A DNA stretch of 64,000 bases from Acinetobacter nosocomialis (GCA_025736915.1 CP107049.1:1364001-1428000); one strand, 5' to 3'. Counted from the stretch's first letter, positions 8,152-17,781 are shown. Notes: generated by a model from the sequence alone, not told the origin. Made by a program: numbers and translations.

Positions 8152-9147
8152 TTACCACTTTGCATAATGTTGTTCTAATAGCCCGTATTGCTCATTGCAA
8201 GTGATTGTATCGATTGCCTCATGCTCAATAGTGCCGCTAATTTTGGCTTGCCACTGATTGAACTGGCTTCCGATCATCCTTAAATTAATATTTTCGTATC
8301 GACACCAACCAATATGGACGTGCAGATTAAGCTTTTGATCTAAAGAGCTAATTTTCCATGTCTCATCATTTATTTTTTCAAATAAAACATCTGTAAGTGG
8401 AAATAAAACGCCATTCACCCATAAACAGTTTTCATTACCAAAACTTTCATTAACCCCAGAAGCCAAATTTAGCCCAATACGTCTCCCCTGCTCATCCCAA
8501 AAATTACATGAAAGCCAAAACCAAGCGGTCTCAGGGCGTAAAAAACCACAAGTATCATCAAGCGATGCAAATGTCTTTTCATCGAATTGTATAAGTTGAT
8601 TCTGTTTATTAATGAACATTCCCTCTACAGCCAAAGTGGTCTGCTTTTGGGTATACGTCCAACCATTAATACCTGTTGGGGTACACAAACTTAAAATATC
8701 TGTTCCAGCACAAAAAATACGGGCACTCAGGCAAATTTCACCATATTTAGTCACCCGAATGTATCGCACACCATTGGCATGCTGAATATCGATCTGATAA
8801 GGCGATTTAGAAAAATAGCTTTGATTAAACAATGGCTGCTCATCAAGATGAGTTTTATGGCCTAAAGGTTGAATGGCGTTCCACTCAATGACTTGCCCCG
8901 TTTCATGATCATAAATATAGAAAAAGCCATGCCCAACCCAACCAATATCTGCAATTGCGAGACCAATACTGTAATGCTTATGCTGAATGCCACAGAATTT
9001 AAATTTTTTATACTTTAATTGCTTACGCCAGCCCTTTAAGACCTTGCCATAAGGCGTTTTATAGATATAACGTTGTACATGAATGGTCGACGGTACAGAT
9101 TCAAAACGCCCATAACGAGGCTGTCCATTTTCTTGAATTAAATCCAT
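8152..9147 (-). CDS. DUF2804 domain-containing protein
   Basis: 331 aa, recognised as DUF2804 by its overall pattern: GIGLAIADIGWVGHGFFY-like core (here SIGLAIADIGWVGHGFFYIY), YTQKQTTLAVEG, and GINLASG-like GLNLASGVNES near Trp/Asn-rich beta strands. It has no signal peptide and looks like a soluble all-beta protein. It is convergent with the hydrolase, ending 8 bp from it, with no clear terminator between them. Function is not known for the family. Confidence 0.75.
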   Translation of the reverse strand: MDLIQENGQPRYGRFESVPSTIHVQRYIYKTPYGKVLKGWRKQLKYKKFKFCGIQHKHYSIGLAIADIGWVGHGFFYIYDHETGQVIEWNAIQPLGHKTHLDEQPLFNQSYFSKSPYQIDIQHANGVRYIRVTKYGEICLSARIFCAGTDILSLCTPTGINGWTYTQKQTTLAVEGMFINKQNQLIQFDEKTFASLDDTCGFLRPETAWFWLSCNFWDEQGRRIGLNLASGVNESFGNENCLWVNGVLFPLTDVLFEKINDETWKISSLDQKLNLHVHIGWCRYENINLRMIGSQFNQWQAKISGTIEHEAIDTITCNEQYGLLEQHYAKW

Positions 9148-9256
9148 TATTTATTATCCGTTGATTTCCTGCTCATCTATTGACTAATAATAGACTGATC
9201 ACTGACCAATTGGCTACTCATCTATTTTGATCTTCAAATGACTTTTGTTGAGCGAT

Positions 9257-9287
9257 AAAAAAAGAGCATATTGATATGCTCTTTTTT
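9257..9287. terminator. Bidirectional intrinsic terminator
   Basis: A-run, AGAGCATA, loop TTGA, TATGCTCT and T-run form a symmetric terminator in the gap between the DUF2804 gene and the small protein at 9415. It probably ends the minus-strand transcript from trpF-trpB-DUF1543-small protein. Confidence 0.8.
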
Positions 9288-9414
9288 CTATTATTCACTT
9301 AAATCGATATACGATAACTTAAACTCTTTGAGGGTCTATTGCAGTAGCTATGACCCAATCCATCAACAAAATCAAATTCAACTCATGATTTAAGTGCAAC
9401 TCAATTTCTAAAAG

Positions 9415-9627
9415 TTAAGCGTCATCATCACTTGTTTGTTCTGGTTCTGACTCTTGCTCGTTACTATCCTGATTTTCCAATTTTTTCTCAGCGATTTTTG
9501 CTGCTTCATAGCCAGCAAAGGCACCTGCTGCTTTTTCTAGAAAACCTGCATCTGGATCTAATTTATCGACGCCTTGTTCTGCGATAATTGCACCAGCAAT
9601 TTTACCTACTTCATCTAGAAGACCCAT
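9415..9627 (-). CDS. Small acidic hypothetical protein
   Basis: 70 aa from ATG 9627, which has GGAG 9 nt upstream. The frame is open to 9807, but the extension is basic, overlaps DUF1543 and lacks a ribosome site. The protein starts MGLLDEVGKIAGAIIAEQG, has a Gly/Ala-rich amphipathic middle (GAFAGYEAAKIAEKKL) and an acidic tail of Glu/Asp/Ser ending DDDA. It has no signal or strong membrane helix. Not assigned to a family I can name. Confidence 0.65.
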   Translation of the reverse strand: MGLLDEVGKIAGAIIAEQGVDKLDPDAGFLEKAAGAFAGYEAAKIAEKKLENQDSNEQESEPEQTSDDDA

Positions 9628-9779
9628 TTTGATTACTCCAAAGAGCTTATGTTGAGCTTCTAGTCTAAGCAGATGGATTGTAAATAGTGCTACAAAAAAG
9701 TTGCGATTTGAGAGAGCTATACATGAGATCGGCAATTTTTTATATTTTATTTTTGCCTTTAAGCCTTTTTTAAGAACAC

Positions 9780-10289
9780 TTAGAGAAGTAAATAAGTGTT
9801 TTCCCAACGCGTTGGATTGAACTCACCTTGTACTAGTTGGATATAACGACCTGCAATATGGTCAATCGGAATGCAATCATCAATATCTACTACACGGTCT
9901 GTATGTGGTTTATGCCACTCTTGATCTATAAACTGTTTACCTAATTGTTTTGCACTTACCGAATTAGGTGCAACAACCAAATGATAACTATGTAACTCAC
10001 CAAAAGCATTAGGTGTATAGCCACCCAGATTGATCAAATACAACTTTAGATCTGAAGCTGACGGCGCTGCATCAGAAAACTGGATTTGATAGTTCTGCCC
10101 TTGAGAGTTAACACCAGAAAGCTTGGCCCAAGCATCGATATGTAACCCTTGAGCCTCACCAAACCAAGCCTGTTTAAGTTGAGGGTAAATTTCTTCCAAA
10201 GTATCCCCTACAGCCATCACAACATCATGGACTTCTGTATTGGCACGTGCATGACGGCCACCTAACATCACCATAAACAAGCTTGGCAT
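9780..10289 (-). CDS. DUF1543 domain-containing protein
   Basis: 169 aa. MLGGRHARANTEVHDVVMAVG and a second half with NLGGYTPNAFGELHSYHLVV match the two ferredoxin-like halves of DUF1543. It is probably soluble. The gene follows trpB by 9 nt on the same strand and is likely co-transcribed. The function of the family is not established. Confidence 0.8.
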   Translation of the reverse strand: MPSLFMVMLGGRHARANTEVHDVVMAVGDTLEEIYPQLKQAWFGEAQGLHIDAWAKLSGVNSQGQNYQIQFSDAAPSASDLKLYLINLGGYTPNAFGELHSYHLVVAPNSVSAKQLGKQFIDQEWHKPHTDRVVDIDDCIPIDHIAGRYIQLVQGEFNPTRWENTYLLL

Positions 10290-10298
10290 TTTTTCCTC

Positions 10299-11528
10299 TT
10301 ACATCTCAACCATTTCTACGCCATCAATGCGTGCAACTGTCATTAAATCTTTATCACCACGGCCTGAAACAGTCGCAATAATTATCTGATCTTTAGACAT
10401 GGTTGGTGCAAGCTTAGAGACATACGCCATTGCATGTGAGCTTTCAAGCGCAGGAATAATCCCTTCAATCTTGGTTAAGTCACGGAAACCTTGCAGGGCT
10501 TCTGTATCGTTAATTGGCACGTATTCTACGCGCTTCATATCTTTCAAGAAGCTATGTTCAGGACCAACACCTGGATAGTCCAAACCTGCAGAGATACTAT
10601 GTGTCTCGATAATTTGGCCTTGTGCATCACTCATGAGGTAAGTACGGTTACCGTGTAACACGCCAACATGACCTGCATTTAATGGTGCAGAGTGTTTTCC
10701 AGTTTCAATACCAAAACCAGCAGCTTCAACGCCATACATTTTCACGTTGGCATCATTTAAGAATGGATAGAACAAGCCCATTGCATTTGAACCGCCACCC
10801 ACACATGCAACTAACGCATCTGGTAAGCGACCCGCTTGCTCCAAAATCTGTTTACGTGCTTCACGGCCAATAATAGACTGGAAGTCACGAACCAATTGAG
10901 GATATGGATGCGGACCTGCAACTGTACCAATCACATAGTAAGTACTATCAACATTGGTTACCCAGTCACGCATTGCTTCGTTCATGGCATCTTTTAATGT
11001 TTTAGAACCGCTTTGCACAGGTACAACTGTAGCACCCAACAAACGCATACGATAAACGTTCATCGCTTGACGCTTAACGTCTTCAGCACCCATATACACA
11101 ACACATTCAAGACCTAAACGTGCTGCAATTGTTGCTGTTGCTACACCATGTTGGCCTGCACCAGTTTCGGCAATAATACGTTTTTTGCCAGAAAGCTTTG
11201 CCAATAATGCCTGACCAATCGTGTTATTTACCTTGTGTGAGCCTGTATGGTTCAAGTCTTCACGTTTAAGGTAAATTTGCGCACCACCTAACTCTTTTGA
11301 CCATCGCTCAGCATAATAAAGTGGACTAGGACGACCTACATAGTAGGCGAGGTCACGGTCGAATTCTGCCAGAAACTGTTCATCATTTTTCATGCGAGAA
11401 TAGAGATTTTCTAAATCTTCTAATGCCGCCATGAGTGTTTCTGACACAAAACGTCCGCCATGGATACCGAAATGCCCATTTGCATCTGGGAATTGGGTAT
11501 AGTCAATCACATTATTTTGCTGATCCAC
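10299..11528 (-). CDS. trpB: Tryptophan synthase subunit beta
   Basis: 409 aa from GTG 11528. It condenses indole with serine through PLP. The PLP lysine lies in [10 protein letters not shown] and the phosphate-binding loop is [21 protein letters not shown] is also typical. The frame is open to 11555, but AAGGAG stands 6 nt before GTG 11528, which decides the start. That start overlaps the end of trpF by 17 nt, so the two are coupled. Separation from trpA is discussed in the findings. Confidence 0.95.
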   Translation of the reverse strand: MDQQNNVIDYTQFPDANGHFGIHGGRFVSETLMAALEDLENLYSRMKNDEQFLAEFDRDLAYYVGRPSPLYYAERWSKELGGAQIYLKREDLNHTGSHKVNNTIGQALLAKLSGKKRIIAETGAGQHGVATATIAARLGLECVVYMGAEDVKRQAMNVYRMRLLGATVVPVQSGSKTLKDAMNEAMRDWVTNVDSTYYVIGTVAGPHPYPQLVRDFQSIIGREARKQILEQAGRLPDALVACVGGGSNAMGLFYPFLNDANVKMYGVEAAGFGIETGKHSAPLNAGHVGVLHGNRTYLMSDAQGQIIETHSISAGLDYPGVGPEHSFLKDMKRVEYVPINDTEALQGFRDLTKIEGIIPALESSHAMAYVSKLAPTMSKDQIIIATVSGRGDKDLMTVARIDGVEMVEM

Positions 11529-12171
11529 GTTGGACTCCTTGCATAAATCGTTCAATGAGTTGTTGGTCTTTTATACCTTTTGCGGACTCTACGCCTCCGC
11601 TCACATCTACTGCAAAAGCACCGGTAGTATGAATAGCGTCAATGACATTGTCAGGGGTCAAACCACCTGCCAAAATTAATGGAATATCAAGTTTCGGGAA
11701 TTTAGACCAGTCAAACTGATGTCCTGTGCCCCCTTTAAGCTCAGGATGCCACGCATCGAGCAATACAGCACTGGCACCAGCTGCCTGATATTTTTGAATT
11801 TCAGCAACTACATCCAGATCAGGTTTGACCTGAATCGCCTTATACCAGCGACGCTTACAATGGCGAGCAATATCTTGGCATTGTTCTGGAGTTTCATCGC
11901 CATGTAGTTGTAATACATCTAGGGGAACACAATCAAGTACATCCTGAATTTCAGTGGCACTCGCATTTACAAACAAACCCACCATTTGTACATAAGGCGG
12001 AACGTGTTTTGCTAATTCTTGTGCTTGTTCAACTGTTACATTTCTTGGACTTGGCGGGAAAAAAACAAAACCTATCGCATCTGCTCCAGCAGTAATCACT
12101 GCCTGAACATCTTGCTTACGAGTAATTCCACAGATTTTTGCTCGTGTACGTTTTTGGTTTGATTGGCTCAT
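11512..12171 (-). CDS. trpF: Phosphoribosylanthranilate isomerase
   Basis: 219 aa. It catalyses the third step of tryptophan synthesis, conversion of N-phosphoribosylanthranilate to the carboxyphenylamino-deoxyribulose phosphate. The catalytic Cys is in KICGIT near the N-terminus; [21 protein letters not shown] and VSGGVES are family signatures including the general-acid Asp. It is a stand-alone TrpF, not fused to TrpC. It is first in the trpF-trpB transcript. Confidence 0.96.
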   Translation of the reverse strand: MSQSNQKRTRAKICGITRKQDVQAVITAGADAIGFVFFPPSPRNVTVEQAQELAKHVPPYVQMVGLFVNASATEIQDVLDCVPLDVLQLHGDETPEQCQDIARHCKRRWYKAIQVKPDLDVVAEIQKYQAAGASAVLLDAWHPELKGGTGHQFDWSKFPKLDIPLILAGGLTPDNVIDAIHTTGAFAVDVSGGVESAKGIKDQQLIERFMQGVQRGSAK

Positions 12172-12269
12172 GATCTGCCTAAACTACAACCATTTTTTAA
12201 AATAAACGCCATTGTAATGCAATTTTTGCCCCTTGCGTAAAAGTTCTCTGGGAATTGGTCGAAATGACA

Positions 12270-12298
12270 TTGTCGGAAGTAATTCAGCACTTTATACT
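12270..12298 (+). promoter_or_regulatory. Sigma70-type promoter of the B12 riboswitch/btuB transcript
   Basis: TTGTCG at 12270-12275 and TATACT at 12293-12298 are separated by exactly 17 nt. Transcription would start near 12305, just where the riboswitch fold begins, so the spacing supports the call. Confidence 0.65.
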
Positions 12299-12302
12299 GC
12301 GT

Positions 12303-12490
12303 TCAAATGGAAGCAAGTGTAAGCAATTGATGCTTTAGGGAAGCTGGTGAAAGTCCGGCACTGCCCCCGCAACGGTAACAATGTAAAGCATATTTTTTAA
12401 GTTGAGATCGACTTACACCACTGCAGTGATGTGGGAAGGTGAATATGTCCATAAATGATTTATGGCGCTGAAGTCCGGAGACCTGCTTGT
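12303..12490 (+). ncRNA. Cobalamin (adenosylcobalamin) riboswitch
   Basis: The B12-box core AAGTCCGGCACTGCCCCCGC followed by AACGGTAA is at about 12350-12378. The closing GAAGTCCGGAGACCTGCTT element ends near 12489. Upstream GGAAGC and GGGAAGCTGGTG segments complete the conserved core. The length of about 190 nt is normal. It lies between a good promoter and the receptor gene, so it should repress expression when cobalamin is plentiful. Reading frames crossing it are not translated genes. Confidence 0.95.
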
Positions 12491-12540
12491 TTCATCTATC
12501 TACCCGATCATTCACGTGGGGTGAATGTATGGAGCATGTT

Positions 12541-14379
12541 ATGTCTAAGTCTTTTCAACCTACCCGTCTGGTGGGGGCTATCGCTATTGCGATGGGGTGT
12601 TCACCTGTTATTTTTGCTGAAGATACAACTACCACAACTCAGCTTGATCCAATTGTAGTGACTGCTTCAAAAAGCGCAGAAAAAGCGAGTGAAGTTCCGG
12701 CGCGTATTTCTGTGATTGATGAAAAAACCATTGAGCAGAATCCATTATTAAACGTTTCAGATATTATTCAACGAGACCCATCCATCTACGTAAAACAAAG
12801 CGGTGGTCTAGGTCAGATTTCTGAAATTTCTCTTCGTGGTACTAAATCAGTTCATACATTGGTTCTTAAAGATGGCGCTCGTTTAAATAGTCAAAATGAA
12901 CTTGGTCCTTTATATCCAGCATTTTTAGATACAACAGATGTTCAACAAATTGAAATCTTAAAAGGCCCAGCATCAGTTCAATATGGAAGCGATGCTATTG
13001 GCGGTGTAGTTCAGTTAATTTCTAAAAAACCTGAGAAAACAAGTGCTGAGCTAACGGGTATTTATGGTGAAAATAATACCTATAAGACTATTGTTAATGC
13101 CAATCTTGTAAGTGATCAAGGTTTCTATGCTCAAATAGGTGGACAACGCTTAGAAAGTGATGGAACACGTATTTTTGAAAGCCAACCAGAAAATGAAAAG
13201 GCTGGATATGATCAAAAAGGTTATCACGCTAAAGTAGGCTTCTTTCAAGAAAACTTAATAGATGCTTCTGCTTCAATTAGTGAAAATAAAGGCACTAATG
13301 TTTTCAGTAATGATTACATAACTAACACAGCACAGCGCCTATTCGAAAATCGAGTGATCAACACGAAAGTTGCTTATAATATTTTGCCTGATCTCATCAT
13401 CAATGCACACTATGCAAATGTTCAAGATAAACAAAATGTTCCTGCTTACGACTCATATTACAATACTGAAAACAATGAAAGCGATCTAAACCTGAAATGG
13501 AAATTTACTCCAAATCAGAACATTTTGGTTGGTGCAACATATAACGATGCAAATTATAAAAGTAATACCATTCTTAACTCAGATAAAAGTGTAAATAGCA
13601 CGGGATATTATTTACAGCATCAACTCAAGAATGATCTTTTTGACACCCAAGTTGGCGTTCGCTTAGAAGACAACCAACGCTTTGGTACTCATACTGTTGG
13701 ACAAGGTGCTATCCGCTATCATTTCTTACCTAATGCTAGTGTATATGCAAATATCGGCAGTGCTTTCAGAGCTCCAACCTTGAATGAACTATATTCACAA
13801 TGGGGAGGTAATGAAAACTTAGCGCCAGAAAAAAGCACTTCTTATGAAATGGGTGTGAACTATGATCTTACCTCTAATGTGAGTACTAATTTTTCTGTTT
13901 ATCATACAAAAATTAAAGATCTTATTGCCTACAATGCAGGCACTAATACAAATATAGCTAAGGCGAATTTTACTGGTGGCGAAGCTGGAGTAAAGTGGCA
14001 TCAAGATGATCTGTTCTTATCTACTGAATATGCTTACGTAAAAACAGAAAATGAAAAAGACAATACAGAAATTGCTTATCGCCCTCGCCAGACTCTCACT
14101 GTAAGCACAGGTTTAGAGAATGCAGTTTATGGAATTAGTGCCTCGTTAATCGCTAGAGCTAAATCTTATGCAGATTCTGCAAACTCTATGCGAGTACCAG
14201 GTTACGCAACAGTAGACTTAAATGCCTATTGGAACGTTATTCCTAACGTAAAATTATTTACCAATATTCAAAACGTAGGTGATGTTCAATATCGTGAAGT
14301 ATTAAATACATATCCTTCAAATGACTGGTATGTTAATTCAGGTCGCCAAGCTTCTGTTGGCGTAACTTTCCGCTATTAA
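12541..14379 (+). CDS. btuB: TonB-dependent vitamin B12 receptor
   Basis: About 612 aa. An outer membrane beta-barrel with N-terminal plug: signal peptide ending VIFA, a TonB box DPIVVTAS, plug motifs VKQSGGLGQISEISLRGT, LKGPASVQYGSDAIGGVV, and a barrel ending in aromatic Tyr (VTFRY). The cobalamin riboswitch directly upstream supports cobalamin as substrate. The frame is open from 12487, but that start lies in the riboswitch; ATG 12541 has GGAG 6 nt upstream. The naming by riboswitch context is strong, but related corrinoids cannot be excluded. Confidence 0.9.
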   Translation: MSKSFQPTRLVGAIAIAMGCSPVIFAEDTTTTTQLDPIVVTASKSAEKASEVPARISVIDEKTIEQNPLLNVSDIIQRDPSIYVKQSGGLGQISEISLRGTKSVHTLVLKDGARLNSQNELGPLYPAFLDTTDVQQIEILKGPASVQYGSDAIGGVVQLISKKPEKTSAELTGIYGENNTYKTIVNANLVSDQGFYAQIGGQRLESDGTRIFESQPENEKAGYDQKGYHAKVGFFQENLIDASASISENKGTNVFSNDYITNTAQRLFENRVINTKVAYNILPDLIINAHYANVQDKQNVPAYDSYYNTENNESDLNLKWKFTPNQNILVGATYNDANYKSNTILNSDKSVNSTGYYLQHQLKNDLFDTQVGVRLEDNQRFGTHTVGQGAIRYHFLPNASVYANIGSAFRAPTLNELYSQWGGNENLAPEKSTSYEMGVNYDLTSNVSTNFSVYHTKIKDLIAYNAGTNTNIAKANFTGGEAGVKWHQDDLFLSTEYAYVKTENEKDNTEIAYRPRQTLTVSTGLENAVYGISASLIARAKSYADSANSMRVPGYATVDLNAYWNVIPNVKLFTNIQNVGDVQYREVLNTYPSNDWYVNSGRQASVGVTFRY

Positions 14380-14422
14380 TTTCTCAATCTGATTATAAAA
14401 ATATTTTCTTAACTCCAGTTTC

Positions 14423-14457
14423 GGGGTAATGTTTTGACCGACATTATCCCCTTTTTT
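14423..14457 (+). terminator. Intrinsic terminator after btuB
   Basis: GGGGTAATGT (14423-14432) pairs with ACATTATCCCC (14441-14451) with one bulge, then six T. It ends only 18 nt before the next start, so the adenosyltransferase is expressed by read-through or by a promoter inside this region. Confidence 0.8.
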
Positions 14458-14475
14458 ATGTTCAGGATATCCATC

Positions 14476-15054
14476 ATGGGACACCGTTTAAGCAAAATCT
14501 ACACACGCACAGGCGACTCAGGCACCACAGGTTTAGGCGATGGCTCTCGTGTTGCCAAAGATGATTTACGAATTACGGCACTTGGTGATGTTGATGAACT
14601 CAATGCAATTATTGGTGTACTCCGTGCACAAATCACAGCCAGCCAAGTGACTAATAAAGCAGATTGGGACAAAAGCCTGAGCTTGATTCAACATTGGCTT
14701 TTCGACTTAGGTGGCGAAGTCTGTATTCCAAATTACAATTTACTTCAGCCCGTTTGTATTGAGTTTCTGGAAAAAGAAATTGACCGTATGAATGAAGATT
14801 TGCCTATGCTGAAAGAGTTTATTCTGCCATCTGGCTCTTTATCTTGCAGTTATGCTCATCAAGCGCGTGCTGTTTGCCGTCGTGCAGAACGGTCACTCAT
14901 GTCAGTACAAACGCGTGATCAAAATATTCAAGCCACGGCGCTCCAACTTTTAAACCGTCTATCAGACTGGTTATTTGTCGCATCTCGTGCTCTACAGCGT
15001 GCCGAAGGTGGACAAGAAGTCCTTTGGCAAAAAAATATTAATGAGATTATTTAA
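14476..15054 (+). CDS. PduO-type cob(I)yrinic acid a,c-diamide adenosyltransferase
   Basis: 192 aa. It transfers the adenosyl group of ATP to Co(I) corrinoid, making the coenzyme form. The N-terminal TRTGDSGTTGLGDGSRV binds ATP; ALGDVDELNAIIG and RAVCRRAERSL are typical of the trimeric PduO/MMAB family. A TTG start at 14434 is rejected because it falls in the terminator; ATG 14476 has AGGA 8 nt upstream. Placed just after the B12 receptor, it forms an uptake-and-activation pair. Confidence 0.92.
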   Translation: MGHRLSKIYTRTGDSGTTGLGDGSRVAKDDLRITALGDVDELNAIIGVLRAQITASQVTNKADWDKSLSLIQHWLFDLGGEVCIPNYNLLQPVCIEFLEKEIDRMNEDLPMLKEFILPSGSLSCSYAHQARAVCRRAERSLMSVQTRDQNIQATALQLLNRLSDWLFVASRALQRAEGGQEVLWQKNINEII

Positions 15055-15127
15055 AAATAGACTAACTTAAGTATGGTCTCTACTTTTGAAGAGACCATAA
15101 CCAACAATAACTGAATAGAAGAAAATT

Positions 15128-15841
15128 ATGCGCATTATTGGTCATCGTGGTGCACGCCGAGAAGCTCCTGAAAATACATTAGGTGGTTTTCAGCACATAA
15201 AAAACTTAGGTATTCGTGGTGTCGAATTTGATATTCGTCAGCTTCAGGACCAAGAATTGGTCGTTATTCATGACGATAATTTTTTACGTACAGCTGGAGT
15301 CGACCAAATTGTTGAGCAGTCCACTTTGGCTCAAGCTTTAACATTTGATCATTGCCAAAACTGGCCCAACTGGCCAAATTCAGAGCCAACACCAACTCTT
15401 ACAGGTGTTTTAAACCTGCTTGATAACTTCGATCATATTGAAGTTGAGGTTAAAGCTGTCAGAGATATGGCTTTTGCAGAAAAGTTAGTTCAAAAGCTTG
15501 AGCCTGAATTACAGGGTTATGAAAAAGTCGTAACTATCACAAGTTTCGATCTTCAAATTTTAACTGCCTTACGTGATATCAACTCACAATTTAAGCGCGG
15601 TTTGTTAGTTGAAATTCCAGTTGGAGCCACAGCAATTGAACTCGCTCATCAATTTGGTTGCTGTCATATTGGTTGGTATGACCAACTTGCTACAGATGAA
15701 ATGATTCAACTATCTCATCAAGCAGGTTTAAACATTAGTGTCTGGACAGTTAATGATGTAGAAAGAGCAAAAAAGCTCCGTGATTTAGATATTCAGGGGT
15801 TAATTACAGATATTCCCACAACAATGCTCGAAGCACTTTAA
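15128..15841 (+). CDS. Glycerophosphodiester phosphodiesterase
   Basis: 237 aa. It hydrolyses deacylated phospholipid diesters to glycerol-3-phosphate and alcohol. HRGARREAPENT holds the catalytic His, and GVEFDIRQLQDQELVVIHDD the metal-binding Glu/Asp and second His; EVEVK supplies another Glu. There is no signal peptide, so it resembles the cytoplasmic UgpQ type rather than GlpQ. It stands alone, followed by a bidirectional terminator. Confidence 0.92.
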   Translation: MRIIGHRGARREAPENTLGGFQHIKNLGIRGVEFDIRQLQDQELVVIHDDNFLRTAGVDQIVEQSTLAQALTFDHCQNWPNWPNSEPTPTLTGVLNLLDNFDHIEVEVKAVRDMAFAEKLVQKLEPELQGYEKVVTITSFDLQILTALRDINSQFKRGLLVEIPVGATAIELAHQFGCCHIGWYDQLATDEMIQLSHQAGLNISVWTVNDVERAKKLRDLDIQGLITDIPTTMLEAL

Positions 15842-15845
15842 ATAT

Positions 15846-15871
15846 AAAAAAGGTGGTATTAACCACCTTTT
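15846..15871. terminator. Bidirectional terminator between GDPD and META genes
   Basis: AAAAAAGGTGGT, a short loop and ACCACCTTTT form a symmetric hairpin between two convergent genes. Confidence 0.85.
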
Positions 15872-16400
15872 ATTTTTTCTCTGCCTGAATCAGGCGTTGT
15901 CCACTCTGATCAAGTAAATACAAGGTATTACCTACCAACTGGAAGCGTTGAATACGTTGTAAAGAGTCAACTAGTTCTGCTTCTTGAGCCAAAGCGCCAT
16001 CACAACTTGAATGACCCGCATTCACTTCCATATCAAGTTTCTTTTGGTTGAAATCGAAAGTATAGCGTCCAAAAACACGATTACATCCCGTATGACCAGA
16101 CACCGTTTTGACTGCTGAGTTCAATGAAAGAGTCGGCCATTGGTTAAAGAATTTGGCTTTATGACCGTTGATTTGAGTAATTTGCCAGTCAATATCTTGA
16201 ACACCTTCTGGGCTCACTTTCTTTTTGACTACTGGTGTTTGTACATGGTGTGTGGGTTTTACATGGCCTTTTTGAATATTTTGTTGCGGCGTGCTTTGAC
16301 ATGCTGCCAATACAAGGCTGATTGCGATGAAAAGACATTTCAATGGCAATTTCCCTGCAATATCAATGCTATTCTTTTTTCTCAATCGCTGTATTTTCAT
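15870..16400 (-). CDS. META domain-containing lipoprotein
   Basis: 176 aa from ATG 16400, with AGGAG 10 nt upstream; the frame extends to 16436 without a better site. A basic N-terminus and hydrophobic run end in the lipobox LAAC, so it is a lipoprotein. The C-terminal half (IDWQITQINGHKA, GHTGCNRVFGRYTF) is a META/HslJ-like domain. HslJ in E. coli is linked to heat shock and novobiocin resistance; no such role can be assumed here. Confidence 0.8.
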   Translation of the reverse strand: MKIQRLRKKNSIDIAGKLPLKCLFIAISLVLAACQSTPQQNIQKGHVKPTHHVQTPVVKKKVSPEGVQDIDWQITQINGHKAKFFNQWPTLSLNSAVKTVSGHTGCNRVFGRYTFDFNQKKLDMEVNAGHSSCDGALAQEAELVDSLQRIQRFQLVGNTLYLLDQSGQRLIQAEKK

Positions 16401-16482
16401 TACACAACTTCTCCTATCTGAAATGTTGCCAAGCATGGTTTAATTCTGTTACGGTTCTTTCAATACATCTGTACAATAATGT

Positions 16483-16506
16483 TAGTGATTCTCACTATGC
16501 ACGTGC
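16483..16506. promoter_or_regulatory. Palindromic operator candidates upstream of the desaturase
   Basis: TAGTGA and TCACTA (16483-16497) are perfect arms around TTC, followed immediately by the 8-bp palindrome GCACGTGC (16499-16506). They lie about 110 bp before the desaturase start and upstream of the divergent META gene. The layout suits a dimeric repressor such as a TetR-type fatty acid regulator, but no regulator gene is adjacent. Confidence 0.4.
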
Positions 16507-16608
16507 TAATATGATGTGCAAAATAGCAATAAATCTTGATGATTGGTTTTGCTATGTCGTTTTGTCTTTTTACCTTGTATGACAAGGTTTCTAGGAGCGC
16601 TGCCGGAT

Positions 16609-17781
16609 ATGACTTCCGCCCCACTCAAGGCCCCAATTAACTGGACCGCTAGCATTACCTTAATTGGTTTACCAATTCTTGCTGCAATCATAATCCCGAT
16701 TTATGCGTATTATTATGATTTTAGTGTAAGCGCATGGGTAAGCTTATTTTTTCTTTTAGCTTTAAGTAGCATGGGGATTACTGCTGGTTACCATCGTCTT
16801 TGGGCACACCGTGCTTATGAAGCGTCATTACCACTTAAAATTCTTTTAATGATTGGCGGCACATTTGCTGTACAAAACAGTATTCTGTTTTGGGCATCTG
16901 GTCACCGTACTCACCACCGCCATGTTGACCATGTGGATGAAGATCCGTATTCAATTGAACGTGGTTTCTGGTATGCCCATATGGGTTGGATGATCCGCGA
17001 TCATTCTCCATCTAAACCTGACTTTAAAAATGCACCTGATTTGCTCAATGACAAACTCGTGATGTTCCAGCATAAATACTATGCTTTGCTGGTTGTAGCA
17101 GTTCATGTCGGCATTTTAGGTTTAGTTGGTTGGGCAACTGGCGATTTATGGGGAGTTGTTCTTCTCGGTGGTTTATTGCGTTTAATCATTAGCCATCAAG
17201 TAACATTCTTCATTAACTCACTTTGCCATATGTTTGGTAAACGTCCTTATACTGATGAAAACTCAGCACGCGATAACTTCTGGTTAGCGATTGCAACATG
17301 GGGCGAGGGTTACCATAACTATCACCATATTTTCCAATACGATTATCGTAATGGTGTGAAATGGTGGCAGTATGACCCGACTAAATGGTTAATCTGGACA
17401 TGTTCTAAAGTTGGTTTAGCAAAGAACTTACGTCGTATTCCGAGCTTTAATATTAAAAAAGCAGAATTGGCAATGAAGTTTAAATATGCTGAACAAGACC
17501 TTGCTATTTATGGTCATGACGTAAATGCCGATATGAGTCAAATGAAGCAACGCATTGCTCAAGAATATGAAGCATTTACCCACACTTTAAATGACTGGGC
17601 GAAACTCAAAGAACAAGAGTTACAAGCGAAGAAAGCAGCTATGGCTGAAAAGATTCATAAAATGGATCATAAGTTAAAGGTTGATTTCCAATTGCTTGAA
17701 CATCGTTTGAGTCATCACCGTGAGTGTTTAGAAACTTTAATGCGCAACATTAAAAAGAACACAAACGTCGTACCAGACTAA
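16609..17781 (+). CDS. Membrane acyl-CoA/acyl-lipid delta-9-type desaturase
   Basis: 390 aa from ATG 16609; AGGAG is 11 nt upstream. Three His boxes define the family: HRLWAH, HRTHHRHVD and HNYHH. They coordinate the di-iron centre that inserts a double bond in a saturated acyl chain. Four membrane helices surround them. After the last His box the protein has an extra ~100-residue Lys/Glu-rich, heptad-like C-terminal helix (MKQRIAQEYEAF, KLKEQELQAKKAAMAEK), longer than in minimal desaturases. The redox partner is not in the window. Confidence 0.9.
   Translation: MTSAPLKAPINWTASITLIGLPILAAIIIPIYAYYYDFSVSAWVSLFFLLALSSMGITAGYHRLWAHRAYEASLPLKILLMIGGTFAVQNSILFWASGHRTHHRHVDHVDEDPYSIERGFWYAHMGWMIRDHSPSKPDFKNAPDLLNDKLVMFQHKYYALLVVAVHVGILGLVGWATGDLWGVVLLGGLLRLIISHQVTFFINSLCHMFGKRPYTDENSARDNFWLAIATWGEGYHNYHHIFQYDYRNGVKWWQYDPTKWLIWTCSKVGLAKNLRRIPSFNIKKAELAMKFKYAEQDLAIYGHDVNADMSQMKQRIAQEYEAFTHTLNDWAKLKEQELQAKKAAMAEKIHKMDHKLKVDFQLLEHRLSHHRECLETLMRNIKKNTNVVPD

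Noticed and set aside
12487..12540. 18-codon extension of the btuB-like receptor
   Set aside because: It begins in the last bases of the riboswitch; the signal peptide and ribosome site fit ATG 12541.
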